Shown here one piece after another: positions 11,833 through 23,340 of a stretch of 64,000 nucleotides of DNA. Source of the stretch: Manihot esculenta (lineage: Eukaryota; Streptophyta; Magnoliopsida; Malpighiales; Euphorbiaceae); contig NC_035161.2 of NCBI RefSeq assembly GCF_001659605.2, positions 7,827,556 to 7,891,555 of the forward strand, written 5' to 3'. The notes beneath the pieces were generated by a model. That model was not told where the DNA came from. It made no database searches and worked only from the letters and a program-made list of their open reading frames with translations. Positions within the stretch are counted from its first letter, which is position 1. Each line of letters begins with the position of its first letter. The position numbers and the translations under genes are program-made.

Positions 11833-14009
11833 TGTAACGACCCAAAAACCGGACCGCTACCGGTGCTAGGATCCAGATCGATATAAGGTCGCCGGGACCC
11901 GTAGCAAGCCTAACATACATCCTGTACAACTGGTGTAATCCCATACATGATCAAACATTTCATAAAAACTTTAACACATTTCCTATACCAAGCTTGACCT
12001 GAGCACATCATAACTGATAAACGTATAACCCACACCAGAGCCCTCATCAAATGCCCTAGTGTGGTCAACATTACATATGTCAAGCCTGGTTCATCATATG
12101 ATAACATTAAAAAACATTACATACTGATCATGTACAAAAAGGATTAACCATACATTAGAGCCAAGCACAGAACTAATCCTCAAGTCATTACATTATATCA
12201 TTCTTACAACATTACTCTACCTTACATTACATTACATTAATTTACATCACATGTCCACTACTATTCTATTACATAAACACAACCTTTACCCTTGACGTCT
12301 TCCTGGACTACCTCTGACCTGCAAACCTGGGGGTTAGGGGAGAGGGGTGAGCTAAAAAGCCCAGTGAGCAGAATAGTAAAACATTATATTTAAAACATGT
12401 GTATTCATGAAATGCATCTCATCACAAACAAATCACATCAAGGATGGACTTGTCACCAATAGCCCTCTACATAATCCAACAGTGCCAGGACGTAGAATGG
12501 GTCTCTAGTCTTTCCCTTAAACATAACATATCATAACATTCCAAGGTGCTAGGACGTAGAATGGGTCTCTGGTCTTTCCCTTAAACACAACATATCATAT
12601 CATCTCATATCATATCGAGGGCTATATGTCATCCAATATCCATCCACATCAATATCATATTATGCAATGCAACATATTCGTGAATTGTAATGCAAACAAC
12701 CTATTACATAACATGGCATTCATGATGCATGATCATGCTAAAAATTTCATTAATTTAAAAACATAGTTCAATTCTACTCACCTCTGGCAGACGCTAGACT
12801 AACTCTGCAACAGCTAACGCTGCTCACTTCCTCGGTTTCTCGGGTCTGATCCTACATAGGTGGACTCAAATGAGGGACCAACACACTCTAACAAGACTCC
12901 AAACAACTCCCCAAAAGCCTCCCAAAACATTACCGAAACATGCATAAGAAACACCCAAGAAAGGGCTGGACAGGGCATTTTCGGCGGCACCTTCGGCGGC
13001 CGAAAGTCCCTTCCAGACCCAAAAGCCATGCACATTCGAGGGCAGGTTCGGCGGCCGAAGGTTCTCCCAGATCCGAAAGTCAGGCACTTTCGGAGGCACG
13101 TTTGGTGGCTGAAAGCCCACAACAGATCCGAAAGTCCTGGCCTTCGGGGGCATGTTAGGCGACCAAAGGCTGCCTCCCATGCAGGTTCGGCGGCCGAACA
13201 TGGCTTTGGTGGCCGAACCTGGTTCCCTCTGAACGGCAGGTCTGAATCTGTCACAAGCAAAACCAACCCCAAAACTCTCCAATCCTCACACCCAACAACT
13301 AAAAACATGCATACTCACTCCCACATACATAAGGGGCATGAAAACTAGCTTAAACCCCCAACAAGCATCACATAAACATACATTAAGCATAAAACCATCA
13401 TAAACCCTAACATTTGGGGATAAAACCAACACATGCATCAAAACCCCATAAAGCTTCATAAAACTTATTTAAAATGAAGAAAAGGGTGAGGATCTACACT
13501 TACCTCTTGAAGATCGAGGGTTGGTGCGATCCGAACTTGGAGATGTGGACAAGAAGAGCTCCGGGGGTCTCTAAGCTCCAAAGCTTCGATTTGAGCTTTA
13601 AAACTTCCAAAACAAAGATAAAACTCGTGAAAACTTGAGGGATTTAAAGGGAAACTCAAAAATCAACCAAGGGAGGGCAAGAACTCACCTTAGCCTGAGA
13701 ATGCGGAGAAAACACGCCCATTTTCGGTCTGGTGGCCTTTTATAGGTGGCTGACCAGAACACCTTCGGAGGCCTAAAGCACTCCCAAAACACCCCTATGT
13801 TCGGCGGTCGAACCTGGGTTCCTCCTCCATGGTCTTTTCTTTTCAAAACTCAATTTCTTTTTCATTAAAACCATAAAATCATGTGAAAACATTTTAGAAA
13901 ACATATTTTACCCCTCTAGAAGGCTCCGGTATTTGAGAAATTGCAGATTCCAATGGGGATTCCGCCGGAAAGTAGGGATTCCGATGCCAGGATCTAGCCG
14001 GGTATTACA
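11833..14009 (-). repeat. LTR B (middle LTR of the tandem block)
   Basis: 2177 bp, the same length as LTR C and very similar to it. It serves as 5' LTR of copy 1 and 3' LTR of copy 2 and has no 5-bp duplication at its ends: a PBS lies on one side and a polypurine tract on the other. It contains the palindrome array (12985-13215), a TATA box on the minus strand near 13737 and the 64-bp tandem repeat near 12485-12600. Confidence 0.92.
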
Positions 14010-14131
14010 TTCTTTCCCCCTTAAGAACATTCGTCCCCGAATGTTCAACCAACAGGCATGCTCAAAACATAGCATCAAGCAACACATAAACAAGCAAGCA
14101 AACAAGCAAGCAAAACCTAAAAACCTCTCTC

Positions 14132-14579
14132 CTAAAAGAGATACGGGTACTGCTGGAGTGTGGACTCCCGGGTCTCCCAGGTGCACTCTTTCATATTGTG
14201 GTGATTCCAAAGGACCTTCACCATCGGGATTTCCTTATTCCTCATCTTTCTGACATGTGTGTCTATGATCCGCACTGGCTGTTCAACATAGGTGAGAACC
14301 CCTGAGATCTCCACTTCTGGTTCTTTAAGAACCTTACTTGGATCTGACACGAATTTCCACAACATGAAAACATGGAAATCCAGATGGATTTTCTCCATTG
14401 AAGTAGGTAAATCTAACTTGTAGGATACATCCCCTAATCCTTTGCAGGACTTCAAAGAGTCTGATGTATCTTGGAGCCAGTTTACCCTTCTTCCCACAAC
14501 GAATCACCCCTTTCATAGGAGACACCTTAAGCAATACCCTAACCTCCTCCTGAAGCTCAACATGCTTCCGCCGCGCCAC
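14132..14579 (-). pseudogene. Integrase C-terminus with chromodomain-like tail, Tekay-type copy 2
   Basis: Frames 14579-14334 and 14497-14132 carry VSPMKGVIRCGKKGKLAPRY, then the chromodomain-like stretch YVEQPVRIIDTHVRKMRNKE and a final QQYPYLF. One frameshift separates them and one stop (TGA after RERI) separates them from the RT upstream. The match to 2532-3036 of copy 1 is close along the whole length, as expected if the two copies arose by duplication. Confidence 0.83.
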
Positions 14580-14927
14580 TCAGATTCTTTCTCTAACCTT
14601 CAACAGACAGTACCCGGATCTCAGATCTATCTTGGGAAAACAACCGGCTCCTGTTAGCTGGTCAAATAGATCGTCGACCCTAGGTAGGGGATACTTGTTC
14701 TTGGTAGTGACCTTGTTCAACTGCCTGTAGTCGATACAAAGTCTCAAGGATCCATCCTTCTTTTTTACAAACCACACTGGAGCACAACAAAGTGAGGTAC
14801 TAGGTCGGATTAAACCCTTAACTACCAACTCTTGCAATTGCTCCTTCAACTCCTTTAACTCTGCAGGTGCCATCCTGTAGGGAGGGACAGAGATGGGTCT
14901 GGTTCTAGGCACCACTTCTATTTCCAA
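14580..14927 (-). pseudogene. RT N-terminal part joined to integrase, Tekay-type copy 2
   Basis: 115 codons with [40 protein letters not shown] and PKIDLRSGY, then LLKVRERI. In a complete Ty3/gypsy RT, DLRSGY is followed by the rest of the palm including FGLTNAP-like and YVDD boxes; here it is followed at once by sequence of the integrase C-terminal region. The polymerase active site, RNase H and the integrase DDE core are therefore absent. Copy 1 and the element at 3042-9956 share the junction. Confidence 0.85.
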
Positions 14928-15443
14928 ACTCTATCTCCCTAGCAGATGGTAAACCTGACAGCTCGTCTGGGAAGACATCTAAGGACTCTCTGACTACTGA
15001 CACTGAGGCTGGTTCCCTGACCTGACCGCTAAGCTCTCTAACGAGAGCTAGAAACCCCCCTGACAACCTTTCCTAAGCAACCTACGAGCCTGAAAGGCTG
15101 ACATCAAATCTCTAGGCATCCCTACTCTGTCCCCTTATAAGACTACCTCTGACCCATCCTGATCTTTGAACCTGAATACCTTGTCTCTGCAGACCAAGAT
15201 AGCACCACGAGTAGAAAATCAATCCATCCCTAGAATGACGTCAAAACAGTCAGATCTAGGACCACAAGGTCGGCTGGAAGGCATCTACTCTCAACTGACA
15301 CTAAACTAAACCGGCAGACCAACTCTGCCACAGATGGATCACACTTAGGTCTATTGACCCATAGAGGACACTCTAGCCTAGAAGCTATCAACCCAACCCC
15401 TCTACGGCTCTCGGAGCAACTAAAGAAAGATTAACACTAGGGT

Positions 15444-16328
15444 TCACAAAGCATACACATCAGAACATTCAAAAGTGAGCGTACCTGACACCACCGTGTT
15501 CGATGTGTTTGCCTCCTGCTGAGCCAGGGTGAAGATCCGAGCTGGAGCTGACAGACCTTCTCCACGGGAACCTGCGAAAGAAGAGACTGACCCTCTCCCT
15601 CTGCCTCGACCACTGACCTGCAACATGGCTGGAGCTGTTGGCTGAGCCACACTACCTGGAGCCGTCCGCTGGGACTGTGCCAACCAGGGCACAGTGGGAC
15701 ACTCACATACCATGTGCTCTTCCTGTCCGCATCTATAACATTGCGTAGTCCCATACCGACAAACCCCCTTATGCGGCTTTCCACACCTCATGCATTCAGA
15801 ATAATCTGAACCTGAGCTCGAGCCACCACTTAAACCTAGACTAGACTTCAACCGCTTACAGAACTTATTCTTCTTTGACTTTCTAGTGGTTCTGGCCCAC
15901 TTTACCCTTCTTGTGGTGGCTGTACTCAGAAAGGAGGGATCAATTCCTCCTGAACTTGAGATTTTGGAACCCGAAGTCTGAGCGCCTTCTTGCGACTCTC
16001 CCGTACCCTCTTCAAACATATCTACACCCAGACTTCCATCTCTTCTCAGAACATCCATCTCTACTTCCCTCAGATCAGCTGACATCCTTCTTGGATTCAT
16101 TCCTCCTCTGCTTACATCAAAAGACCTCTCAGGGTCCCTTGATGTTTCCCACTTGCCGACTCTACACGACTGCGCTCTTGGCAGAGCAGGGGAAAAGTTG
16201 TCCATACCTTCCCTCTCAGACAGAACTCTAGTCGATTCCACAGATCGACAAGTACCATGAATCCTGACTTCTGAAAAACAACACATACATACAAACATCA
16301 GCATCATACGGTTCATGTGGAAACACAT
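15444..16328 (-). pseudogene. Gag C-terminal part with zinc knuckle, Tekay-type copy 2
   Basis: A 294-codon frame ending SGTLTFECSDVYAL, which is the usual lead-in to a retropepsin. It has CMRCGKPHKGVCRYG followed by a CCHC knuckle, CYRCGQEEHMVCEC, then a Gly/Arg/Ser-rich linker. The frame stops (TGA) where the protease catalytic triad should begin; in the next frame the site reads NPS instead of D-[ST]-G or DPG. The N-terminal capsid domain is largely missing, and the Met at the start of the frame is not convincing as a true start. Confidence 0.72.
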
Positions 16329-16521
16329 GAACCCACATCATACATAGCATATCATTAATGCACATGCATAACATCATGGCATTACACATCATCATCAAGA
16401 CAGGACTCTACATCCTATCCTAGTGGATATGATTTTACCTATTGTGCTTGCCCTTCTATAACCTCTATGAGCCCGACAACACTAGGTCCGACCATATGAA
16501 CCTAGGGCTTTGATACCACTC

Positions 16522-18698
16522 TGTAACAACCCAAAAATCGGACCGCTACCGGTGCTAGGATCCAGATCGATATAAGGTCGCCGGGACCCGTAGCAAGCCT
16601 AACATACATCCTGTACAACCGGTGTAATCCCATACATGATCAAATATTTCATAAAAACTTTAACACATTTCCTATACCAAGCTTGACCTGAGCACATCAT
16701 AACTGATAAACATATAACCCACTCCAGAGCCCTCTTCAAATGCCCTAGTGTGGTCAACATTACATATATCAAGCCTGGTTCATCATATGATAACATTAAA
16801 AAACATTACATACTGATCATGTACAAAAAGGATTAACCATACATTAGAGCCAAGCACAGAACTAATCCTCAAGTCATTACATTATATCATTCTTACAACA
16901 TTACTCTACCTTACATTACATTACATTAATTTACATCACATGTCCACTACTATTCTATTACATAAACACAACCTTTACCCTTGACGTCTTCCTGGACTAC
17001 CTCTGACCTGCAAACCTGGGGGTTAGGGGAGAGGGGTGAGCTAAAAAGCCCAGTGAGCAGAATAGTAAAACATTATATTTAAAACATGTGTATTCATGAA
17101 ATGCATCTCATCACAAACAAATCACATCGAGGATGGACTTGTCACCAATAGCCCTCTACATAATCCAACAGTGCCAGGACGTAGAATGGGTCTCTAGTCT
17201 TTCCCTTAAACATAACATATCATAACATTCCAAGGTGCTAGGATGTAGAATGGGTCTCTGGTCTTTCCCTTAAACACAACATATCATATCATCTCATATC
17301 ATATCGAGGGCTATATGTCATCCAATATCCATCCACATCAACATCATATTATGCAATGCAACATATTTGTGAATTCTAATGTAAACAACCTATTACATAA
17401 CATGGCATTCATGATGCATGATCATGCTAAAAATTTCATTAATTTAAAAACATAGTTCAGTTCTACTCACCTCTGGCAGATGCTAGACTAACTCTGCAAC
17501 AGCTAACGCTGCTCGCCTCCTCGGTTCCTCGGGTCTGATCCTACACAGGTGGACTCAAATTAGGGACCAACACACTCTAACAAGACTCCAAACAACTCCC
17601 TAAAAGCCTCCCAAAACATTACCAAAACATGCATAAGAAACACCCAAGAAAGGGCTGGACAGGGCACTTTCGGTGGCACCTTCGGCGGCCGAAGGTCCCT
17701 TCCAGACCCGAAAGCCATGCACATTCGAGGGCAGGTTCGGCGGCCAAAGGTTCTCCCAGATCCGAAAGTCAGGCACTTTCGGGGGCACGTTCGGCGGCCG
17801 AAACCCCACAACAGATCCTAAAGTCCTGGCCTTCGGGGGCATGTTAGGCGACCAAAGGCTGCCTCCCATGCAGGTTTGGCGGCCGAACATGGCTTTGGCG
17901 GCCGAACCTGGTTCCCTCCGAACGGCAGGTCTGAATCTGTCACAAGCAAAACCAACTCCAAAACTCTCCAATCCTCACACCCAACAACTAAAAACATGCA
18001 TACTCACTCCCACATACATAAGGGGCCTGAAAACTAGCTTAAACCCCCAACAAGCATCACATAAACATACATTAAGCATAAAACCATCATAAACCCTAAC
18101 ATTTGGGGATAAACCCAACACATGCATCAAAACCCCATAACGCTTCATAAAACTTATTTAAAATGAAGAAAAGGGTGAGGATCTACACTTACCTCTTGAA
18201 GATCGAAGGTTGGTGCGATCCGAACTTGGAGATGTGGAGGAGAAGAGCTCCGGGGGTCTCCAAGCTCAAAAACTTTGATTTGAGCTTTAAAACTTCCAAA
18301 ACAAAGATAAAACTCGTGAAAACTTGAGGGATTTAAAGGGAAACTCAAAAATCAACCAAGGGAGGGCAAGAACTCACCTTAGCCTGAGAATGGGGAGAAA
18401 ACTCGCCCATTTTCGGTCTGGAGGCCTTTGATAGGTGGCTGACCAGAACACCTTCGGAGACCTAAAGCACTCCCGAAACACCCCTATGTTCGGCGGCTGA
18501 ACCTGGGTTCCTCCTCCATGGTCTTTTCTTTTCAAAACTCAATTTCTTTTTCATTAAAATCATAAAATCATGTGAAAATATTTTAGAAAACATATTTTAC
18601 CCCTTTAAAAGGCTTCGGTATCTAAGAAATTCTAGATTTCAACGGAGATTCCGCCGGAAAGTAGGGATTCCGATGCCAGGATCTAGCCGGGTATTACA
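16522..18698 (-). repeat. LTR C (outer 5' LTR of the tandem block)
   Basis: 2177 bp, TG...CA on the minus strand, followed by the TSD GTTTT at 18699-18703. It is near-identical in layout to LTR B. Its TATA region is changed (TTTGATAGG near 18428 where LTR B has TTTTATAGG), so if the block was ever active from this promoter it is probably weakened now. Palindrome array at 17665-17910. Confidence 0.92.
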
Positions 18699-19142
18699 GT
18701 TTTAGCACCCCAAATACTTCTTTCAGGTTGCCAAGTGCTGTTGGAAGGTCTGGCTTTTCACCACCATGTCATCAACATATACTTCTACGTTTCTTCCTAT
18801 CTGGCCTTTGAAGATCTTATTCATTAGTCGTAGATATGTCGTCCCTGCGTTTTTCAGCCCAAAGGGCATGGCCTTGTAATAGTAGGTCCCATCTTCAGTT
18901 ATGAATAAGGTCTTCTTTTCATCTGACCTGTCCATAGGAATTTGATGATAACCAAACATAGCATCAAAGGACGACATGTAATCAAAACCGACCGTAGAAT
19001 CGACCATTTTATTAATGTCGGGGAAGGGATAACAATCATTGGGGTAGGCTTGGTTCAAGTCGATAAATTCTATGCATATTTGATACTTGCCATTGGCTTT
19101 TTTAAGTAACATAGGGTTTGCTAACCACTGTGGATACATCAC
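18699..19142 (-). pseudogene. Reverse transcriptase palm of the Tat-like element
   Basis: The minus-strand frame reads PQWLANPMLLKKANGKYQIC, a diverged fingers/palm start, then FGYHQIPM, MPFGLKNAGTTYLRLMNKIF and VEVYVDDMVVKS with the catalytic YVDD. A 1-base loss near 18723 breaks the frame just before it would continue as LKEVFGVLK and cross to the piece at 1-169. The frame also lacks a clean join to the upstream pol frame at 19139. Changed residues such as IEFIDLNQ for the usual VDYTDLN agree with decay. Confidence 0.85.
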
Positions 19143-20004
19143 TTCCCTAATGAACTCAACCTCCTATAATTTTGAACTTCTTCTCTGGTAGCTTGTTGTT
19201 TCTCCTTTCCGAACACCCTCTTCTTCTGCTTTATTAGTTTTGCTTCGAGGAGGACATTAAGCTTGTGGGTCATCACCTTGAGGTCTATTCTCGGCATGTC
19301 AGAAGGCTTCCAGGCAAAGCTTGAGGCATGTCCTCTGATAAGGGCCATTGCTACCACTTTCTGGTCTTTGTCAAGACTCGCGTTGAGGCTAAAGACTTTG
19401 TCACCTTCTTTTTCGAATAGTGCAAATGTCTCTAGATCATCAAAAGGCTCCGTCTTGGCCTCCTTCTTTTCATCTCGGACCTCCATGACCTCCGGGTTCA
19501 CCTCTTCAGACGCCGTGCCTGGTTTTGCCATCATGGCCAGATATACTGCTCGAGCTTCCTCCTGCAGTCCCTGGACTACCCCCACCCCTGCCTTGATTGG
19601 AAACTTTATGGTCAAGTACCTGATGCTGATTACTGCTTCAAAATCATACAGAACCGGCCTTCCCAAAATTGCATTGTAGCTTAGTGGGAGCTTCACCACT
19701 AAAATACTGCGTAGTGGGTACAAGATAGGGGCGGTTCTCCCAACGTCAAGGCCACCTTCACCTCCCCTTCTACAGCCACTGGGGTTCCCTCTATCCCCTT
19801 GACCGGGTCCTGATCCCTCACCAGCTGCTCCTTTGGTATGTTCATATGCTGAAAAACTCTGTAAGGTAGCAGATTCACTTTACTTCCATCATCTACCAGG
19901 ATCTTGCGAATCCTGAAGTTGTGAATGACGGCCTCGATGACTAAGGCATCATCATAGGGCATCTGGATCCCATGAGTTTCTTTGGGGGAAAAAGAGATGG
20001 TCAT
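19139..20004 (-). pseudogene. Protease and protease-RT linker of the Tat-like element
   Basis: Two frames (20004-19699 and 19723-19139) overlap. The first has the retropepsin motif ILVDDGSKVNLLP, the second starts in the flap-distal part with SYNAILGRPVLYDFEAVIS (the ILGRP motif typical of plant retrotransposon proteases) and continues to FAWKPSDMPRIDLKVMTHKL, the linker ahead of RT. The catalytic Asp is present within VDDGS. A frameshift near 19700-19720 separates the halves, so no functional polyprotein is encoded. Confidence 0.82.
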
Positions 20005-20168
20005 TAGGAGTGCTCTACTATCTGCAGGACTTCATTGTTGCTGCTTCTCTTCCTCCCTCTCCTGCTCATCCGACCTTCAGTCCCTCCTATAATCATGTTG
20101 ATGGTTCCACTAGAACCGTCATTCATTGGGCCTGCCCCCTGCCTACAAGGCCTCTCCGCCACTACATT

Positions 20169-21250
20169 CTACTGGGGCCTCTCTCCTTCTAGTTTTCTCA
20201 CGAAGTTTCGGAGGTGCCCTCTCTTGATCAACCTTTCTATCTCATTGATTAGCTGGTGGCAGCTGTTGGTATCGTGGTCGTGCGTTCGATGATATGGACA
20301 GTATTTATCGGGATCCCTCCGACTGGCATCCGCTTTCATGGGCTTAGGCCATTGGATGAAGTCTTTGTCTTGCACCGCCATAAGCACCTCGGCTCTAGAT
20401 GCGTTCAGGGGAGTGATTGCCTCGGAGCTCCGGGGCTGATATGCCCTCTGTTCTCTCCTATCCCAGGGCTGTCTGTTCATCTCAAGCCCTCAATTCTGCT
20501 TCCTATCTTGCCTCTCAGACATTCTCTCTTCCACAGCTTTTCCCCGATCTTTGGCTTCCCTGGAAAACTTGCTGGTAGTTAAGGCGTCATCTTGCATTAT
20601 GTACTTCTTTACTCTCTTCATCAGCTCCGCCAGGGTGGTGGGTGGCTTCCTGCATAGCGACCCAAAAAATTCAGGAGATGTGATTCCCTTCTGCATAGCT
20701 TCCACTGCTCTTGCCTCATCCAGCTCAGGGATCTACAAGGTCTTCGAGTTGAAACAGGCCACGTACTCTCTCAGAGATTCATTTTTCCTCTGTCGGACCA
20801 TTTTTAGGTAGTTGGTCTTCCTCTCAGCCGGAACCCGTGCAATGAACCGGCTGATGAATATGTTGGCTAGATCCGCAAAGCTCTTAATGCTCCCTGCCTC
20901 TAGGCTATTGAACTACACCCTAACTGGTCCTGTGAGGGTCATGGGGAAGACTTTACACATCAGAGCGTCTGAGAAAGTTTGGAGCTCCATGAGCGTCTTA
21001 TAGTTCAGGATGTGCTCCCGAGGATTTCCTGCACCGTCATAAATCGTCATCGGTGGCATCATAAACTTCTTTGGGATGGTCTCCTGCTGGATCCATCTTG
21101 AAAACGGTGAGGATGTGGGTAAGAGGGTTTGGCTGCTATCTTTTGCCCCCCAGTTCGGCCAAGAGCTGCTCCTTCATTCTCTATAACTTTCAGTCTACAT
21201 TTGTCTCTTCTTGCCTTGGCCTTTTCTCCAGGCGGCATCCCCTCTCCCAC
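20169..21250 (-). pseudogene. Gag of the Tat-like element, several frames
   Basis: The 3' part (20480-20169) holds KYCPYHRTHDHDTNSCHQL, the zinc-knuckle-like motif of this lineage, followed by IERLIKRGHLRNFVRK. Upstream, 20705-20490 reads as the end of a retrotransposon gag domain (FGSLCRKPPTTLAELMKRVK). Further upstream (20706-21250) the gag core is broken by stops and frameshifts. Plus-strand frames across this span are shadows of the Ser/Leu-rich antisense. Confidence 0.75.
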
Positions 21251-21651
21251 TCTTCACTCTCTGTTCTCCCTATTGGCTTGGCAGAGTAGCTCTCTGCCTC
21301 ATCGTTCTAGATGAGCTCTCTCACCCTCCTGCCTCTAGCTTTGACTGCAGGCTCATCTTCCCTAGCGGCCCCTCCACTTCTTCTCCTGTTCTCCAGCTAC
21401 TCTGCTGGGGGATCTGGTAGTTGAAGATAGATTGGGGTTCTGTGGTGTTAAAGCCTTCAGCTACAAGGGAAACATTCAACGAGGTATTAAGACCCCTCTG
21501 TTGTAGTATCTACCCCAGCCAATGGGCAGTGTTCTATAGCTGAAGAGCCATAACTTGTAGCTCTTGGTCAAACAAGGTGGTTCTGGGTATGTTCCCTGCC
21601 GAGCTCGGCGAGAGGTTAAATGGAACAGGTAGTTGGTTTGATGGGGCTGTG
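21251..21651 (-). other. Leader/start of gag of the Tat-like element
   Basis: No reading frame of note. By position it joins gag (left) to the PBS-proximal leader at 28872-29024 on the other side of the Athila-like insertion. It ends with the TSD copy CTGTG (21647-21651). Confidence 0.55.
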
Positions 21652-23208
21652 TGATCAAACATAAATTAGCCACATTTTTATTATCTTTATTATTGCTTAT
21701 TTACACATTTTTCAGCTTAATTTATGGTTTTTATCTTGTTTTTACAGAAAAGGAAGAAATTGGAAAATTGGAGAAAAAGTGCAGAAAAGGCTGGAAAATT
21801 GATTGGGTCAGAGTGATTTGGCCAAATCACTGCCCAGATCAAGCCAAAGCAGAAACCTGAACTATCTCACAGGAAAGTGATTGGGTCAAAGTGACTTGGC
21901 CAAATCACCCGCAGGAAGCAGATACAAGAAGCAAAAACAGAAACCTGGAGGCAACACATAGAAATGATTTGGGCAAGACGATTTGCCCAAATCAACTGGC
22001 CAAATCACTCGCAGAGACAGAAAGCTGAAAACTGGACTGACTTACAGAAAGCGATTGAGGCAAGTGATTTGCCCAAATCACCCGCCCCAATCACATTGAC
22101 AGTAGAGCGAGAAAAAGGAAAAAATCAGATTTAAAAATAAAGAAATCCAAATCCGCCTCAAACACTACCAGCTCAGTTCCATGTGCCACGTAAAGGTCCG
22201 TTTCACTCAAAGAAATCCATTCACAACAAAATACAAGAAGAGAGAGAGGAATTAAAGACCACAAAGACCAAGTCAAAATAGGGATTCCAAACCCTAATTG
22301 AACTTGGACTCTCCAGCTATAAGAAGGCATCCAAAACAACAAAGAGAGATCCTCCCCTTCTCGGAAATTCTGCAGAACTACAGCAGACTTTTTTTCTTTT
22401 CCTTTCTTCTTTCTTTTGTATTTTTGTCCACCATGAGTGGCTAAATTCATTATTTTCTAGTTGAAGTTGGTGAATTTCAGATTTGTGATGAATTGGGAGA
22501 TTTAAAACTCCATTATTAAACTCTTATTTGTTTTCAATATTTATGCAATTTGATCTTTCTATAATTATTGCTTTGCTTTTAGAATCAATTAAGGCGTGTT
22601 GCTTTTAATTGCTTGAGTAATATATTATTTGAATGATTTAGGTCCGTAATTGCTTAAGTTGTTTAAACACAAGTTTAATCAGTTGCATAATCTAAGCTTG
22701 ACCACGCGGTTGGCAAGGTTAGAGTTAGGTTTCTCTAAGTCCTAATGCAGTTAACAGTTGTTCGATGCTAAAAGCCCCAAGGACGTTCCATGGCAACTTG
22801 TTAACTAGAGTTTGATTAGCGAACGTTTCCTAATCAAACTAAAATTAAGGAGGAACTTGGATTGTGAGAAGCGTCTTCCACATCCTAAACTAACTTATTG
22901 AAATAAATAAGAGTACTAAAAAGTCAATGATCAATTCTAAACAAATGAAAATTCATTCATGCTTTAACTAGAATCTTTTTCCCATTGAAATTCTTATCTT
23001 TTTAAATTATTTCTTTCTCTTGCTATTTAGTATTAATTCATCAAATTAAACCCCCATCTTTTAATTATTTGTTATTTACTTGTCCAAGTCATTATTAGGA
23101 AAATCCGTAGTGTCAAATCCCTGTGGTTCGACTCTATTGCCACTATCTACAAGTTAATTGTTGATTGTTTAATAGGTTTATTTTTTACGGCTTCGACAAC
23201 CGCTATCA
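21652..23208 (+). repeat. 5' LTR of the older Athila-like element
   Basis: 1557 bp. Compared with the 3' LTR it has about ten mismatches in the first 170 bases and lacks a stretch of about 12 bases (near 22100) present at 27750-27765. Several near-palindromes of the type GTGATTTGCCCAAATCAC lie at 21820-22085. The TATA position reads CTATAAGAAGG (near 22317) where the younger copy has CTATAAAAGG. Confidence 0.92.
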
Positions 23209-23213
23209 AAAAT

Positions 23214-23231
23214 TGGCGCTAACGTATTTTC
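23214..23231 (+). other. Degenerate primer binding site
   Basis: Three LTR-adjacent bases after the usual spacer, TGGCGCT is followed by AACGTATTTTC, so only the first 6 or so bases match the tRNA-Asp type PBS (TGGCGCCGTTGCCGGGGA) that is perfect in the younger relative at 52316-52333. The lost part appears replaced by a duplicate of the downstream string CTAACGTATTTTCCTT (again near 23248). This copy should not be able to prime. Confidence 0.75.
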
Positions 23232-23340
23232 CTTGGGATTTGATCTAACTAACGTATTTTCCTTTTATGACCAGGGTTGATCGTAAAGAAGCTCTTCTTT
23301 ACGATCCAGAAATTGAACGCACTGCCAAGACCTTACAAGC

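Larger units (their letters stand above)
170..18698 (-). mobile_element. Tekay/Del-type chromovirus block, tandem LTR-internal-LTR-internal-LTR
   Basis: Three LTRs in the same orientation lie at 170-2409 (A), 11833-14009 (B) and 16522-18698 (C); on the minus strand each starts TGTAATA and ends GTTACA. Two internal regions lie between them: 2410-11832 (interrupted by a 6.9-kb insertion) and 14010-16521. The block is flanked by a perfect 5-bp duplication GTTTT (165-169 and 18699-18703), while the middle LTR has no such duplication. This is what unequal recombination between LTRs of two copies of one inserted element produces. The integrase C-terminus carries a chromodomain-like tail, which places it with Tekay/Del chromoviruses. 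Both internal regions lack most of pol. Confidence 0.9.

Noticed and set aside
19263..21420. Plus-strand Ser/Leu/Pro-rich frames across the Tat gag-pol region
   Set aside because: They are antisense shadows of the minus-strand gag, protease and RT, which carry recognisable motifs.
22091..22450. 119- and 152-codon minus-strand ORFs in the Athila-like LTRs (also 27656-28114, 55936-56421)
   Set aside because: Inside LTRs, hydrophobic by composition, and broken differently in the two LTRs of the same element.
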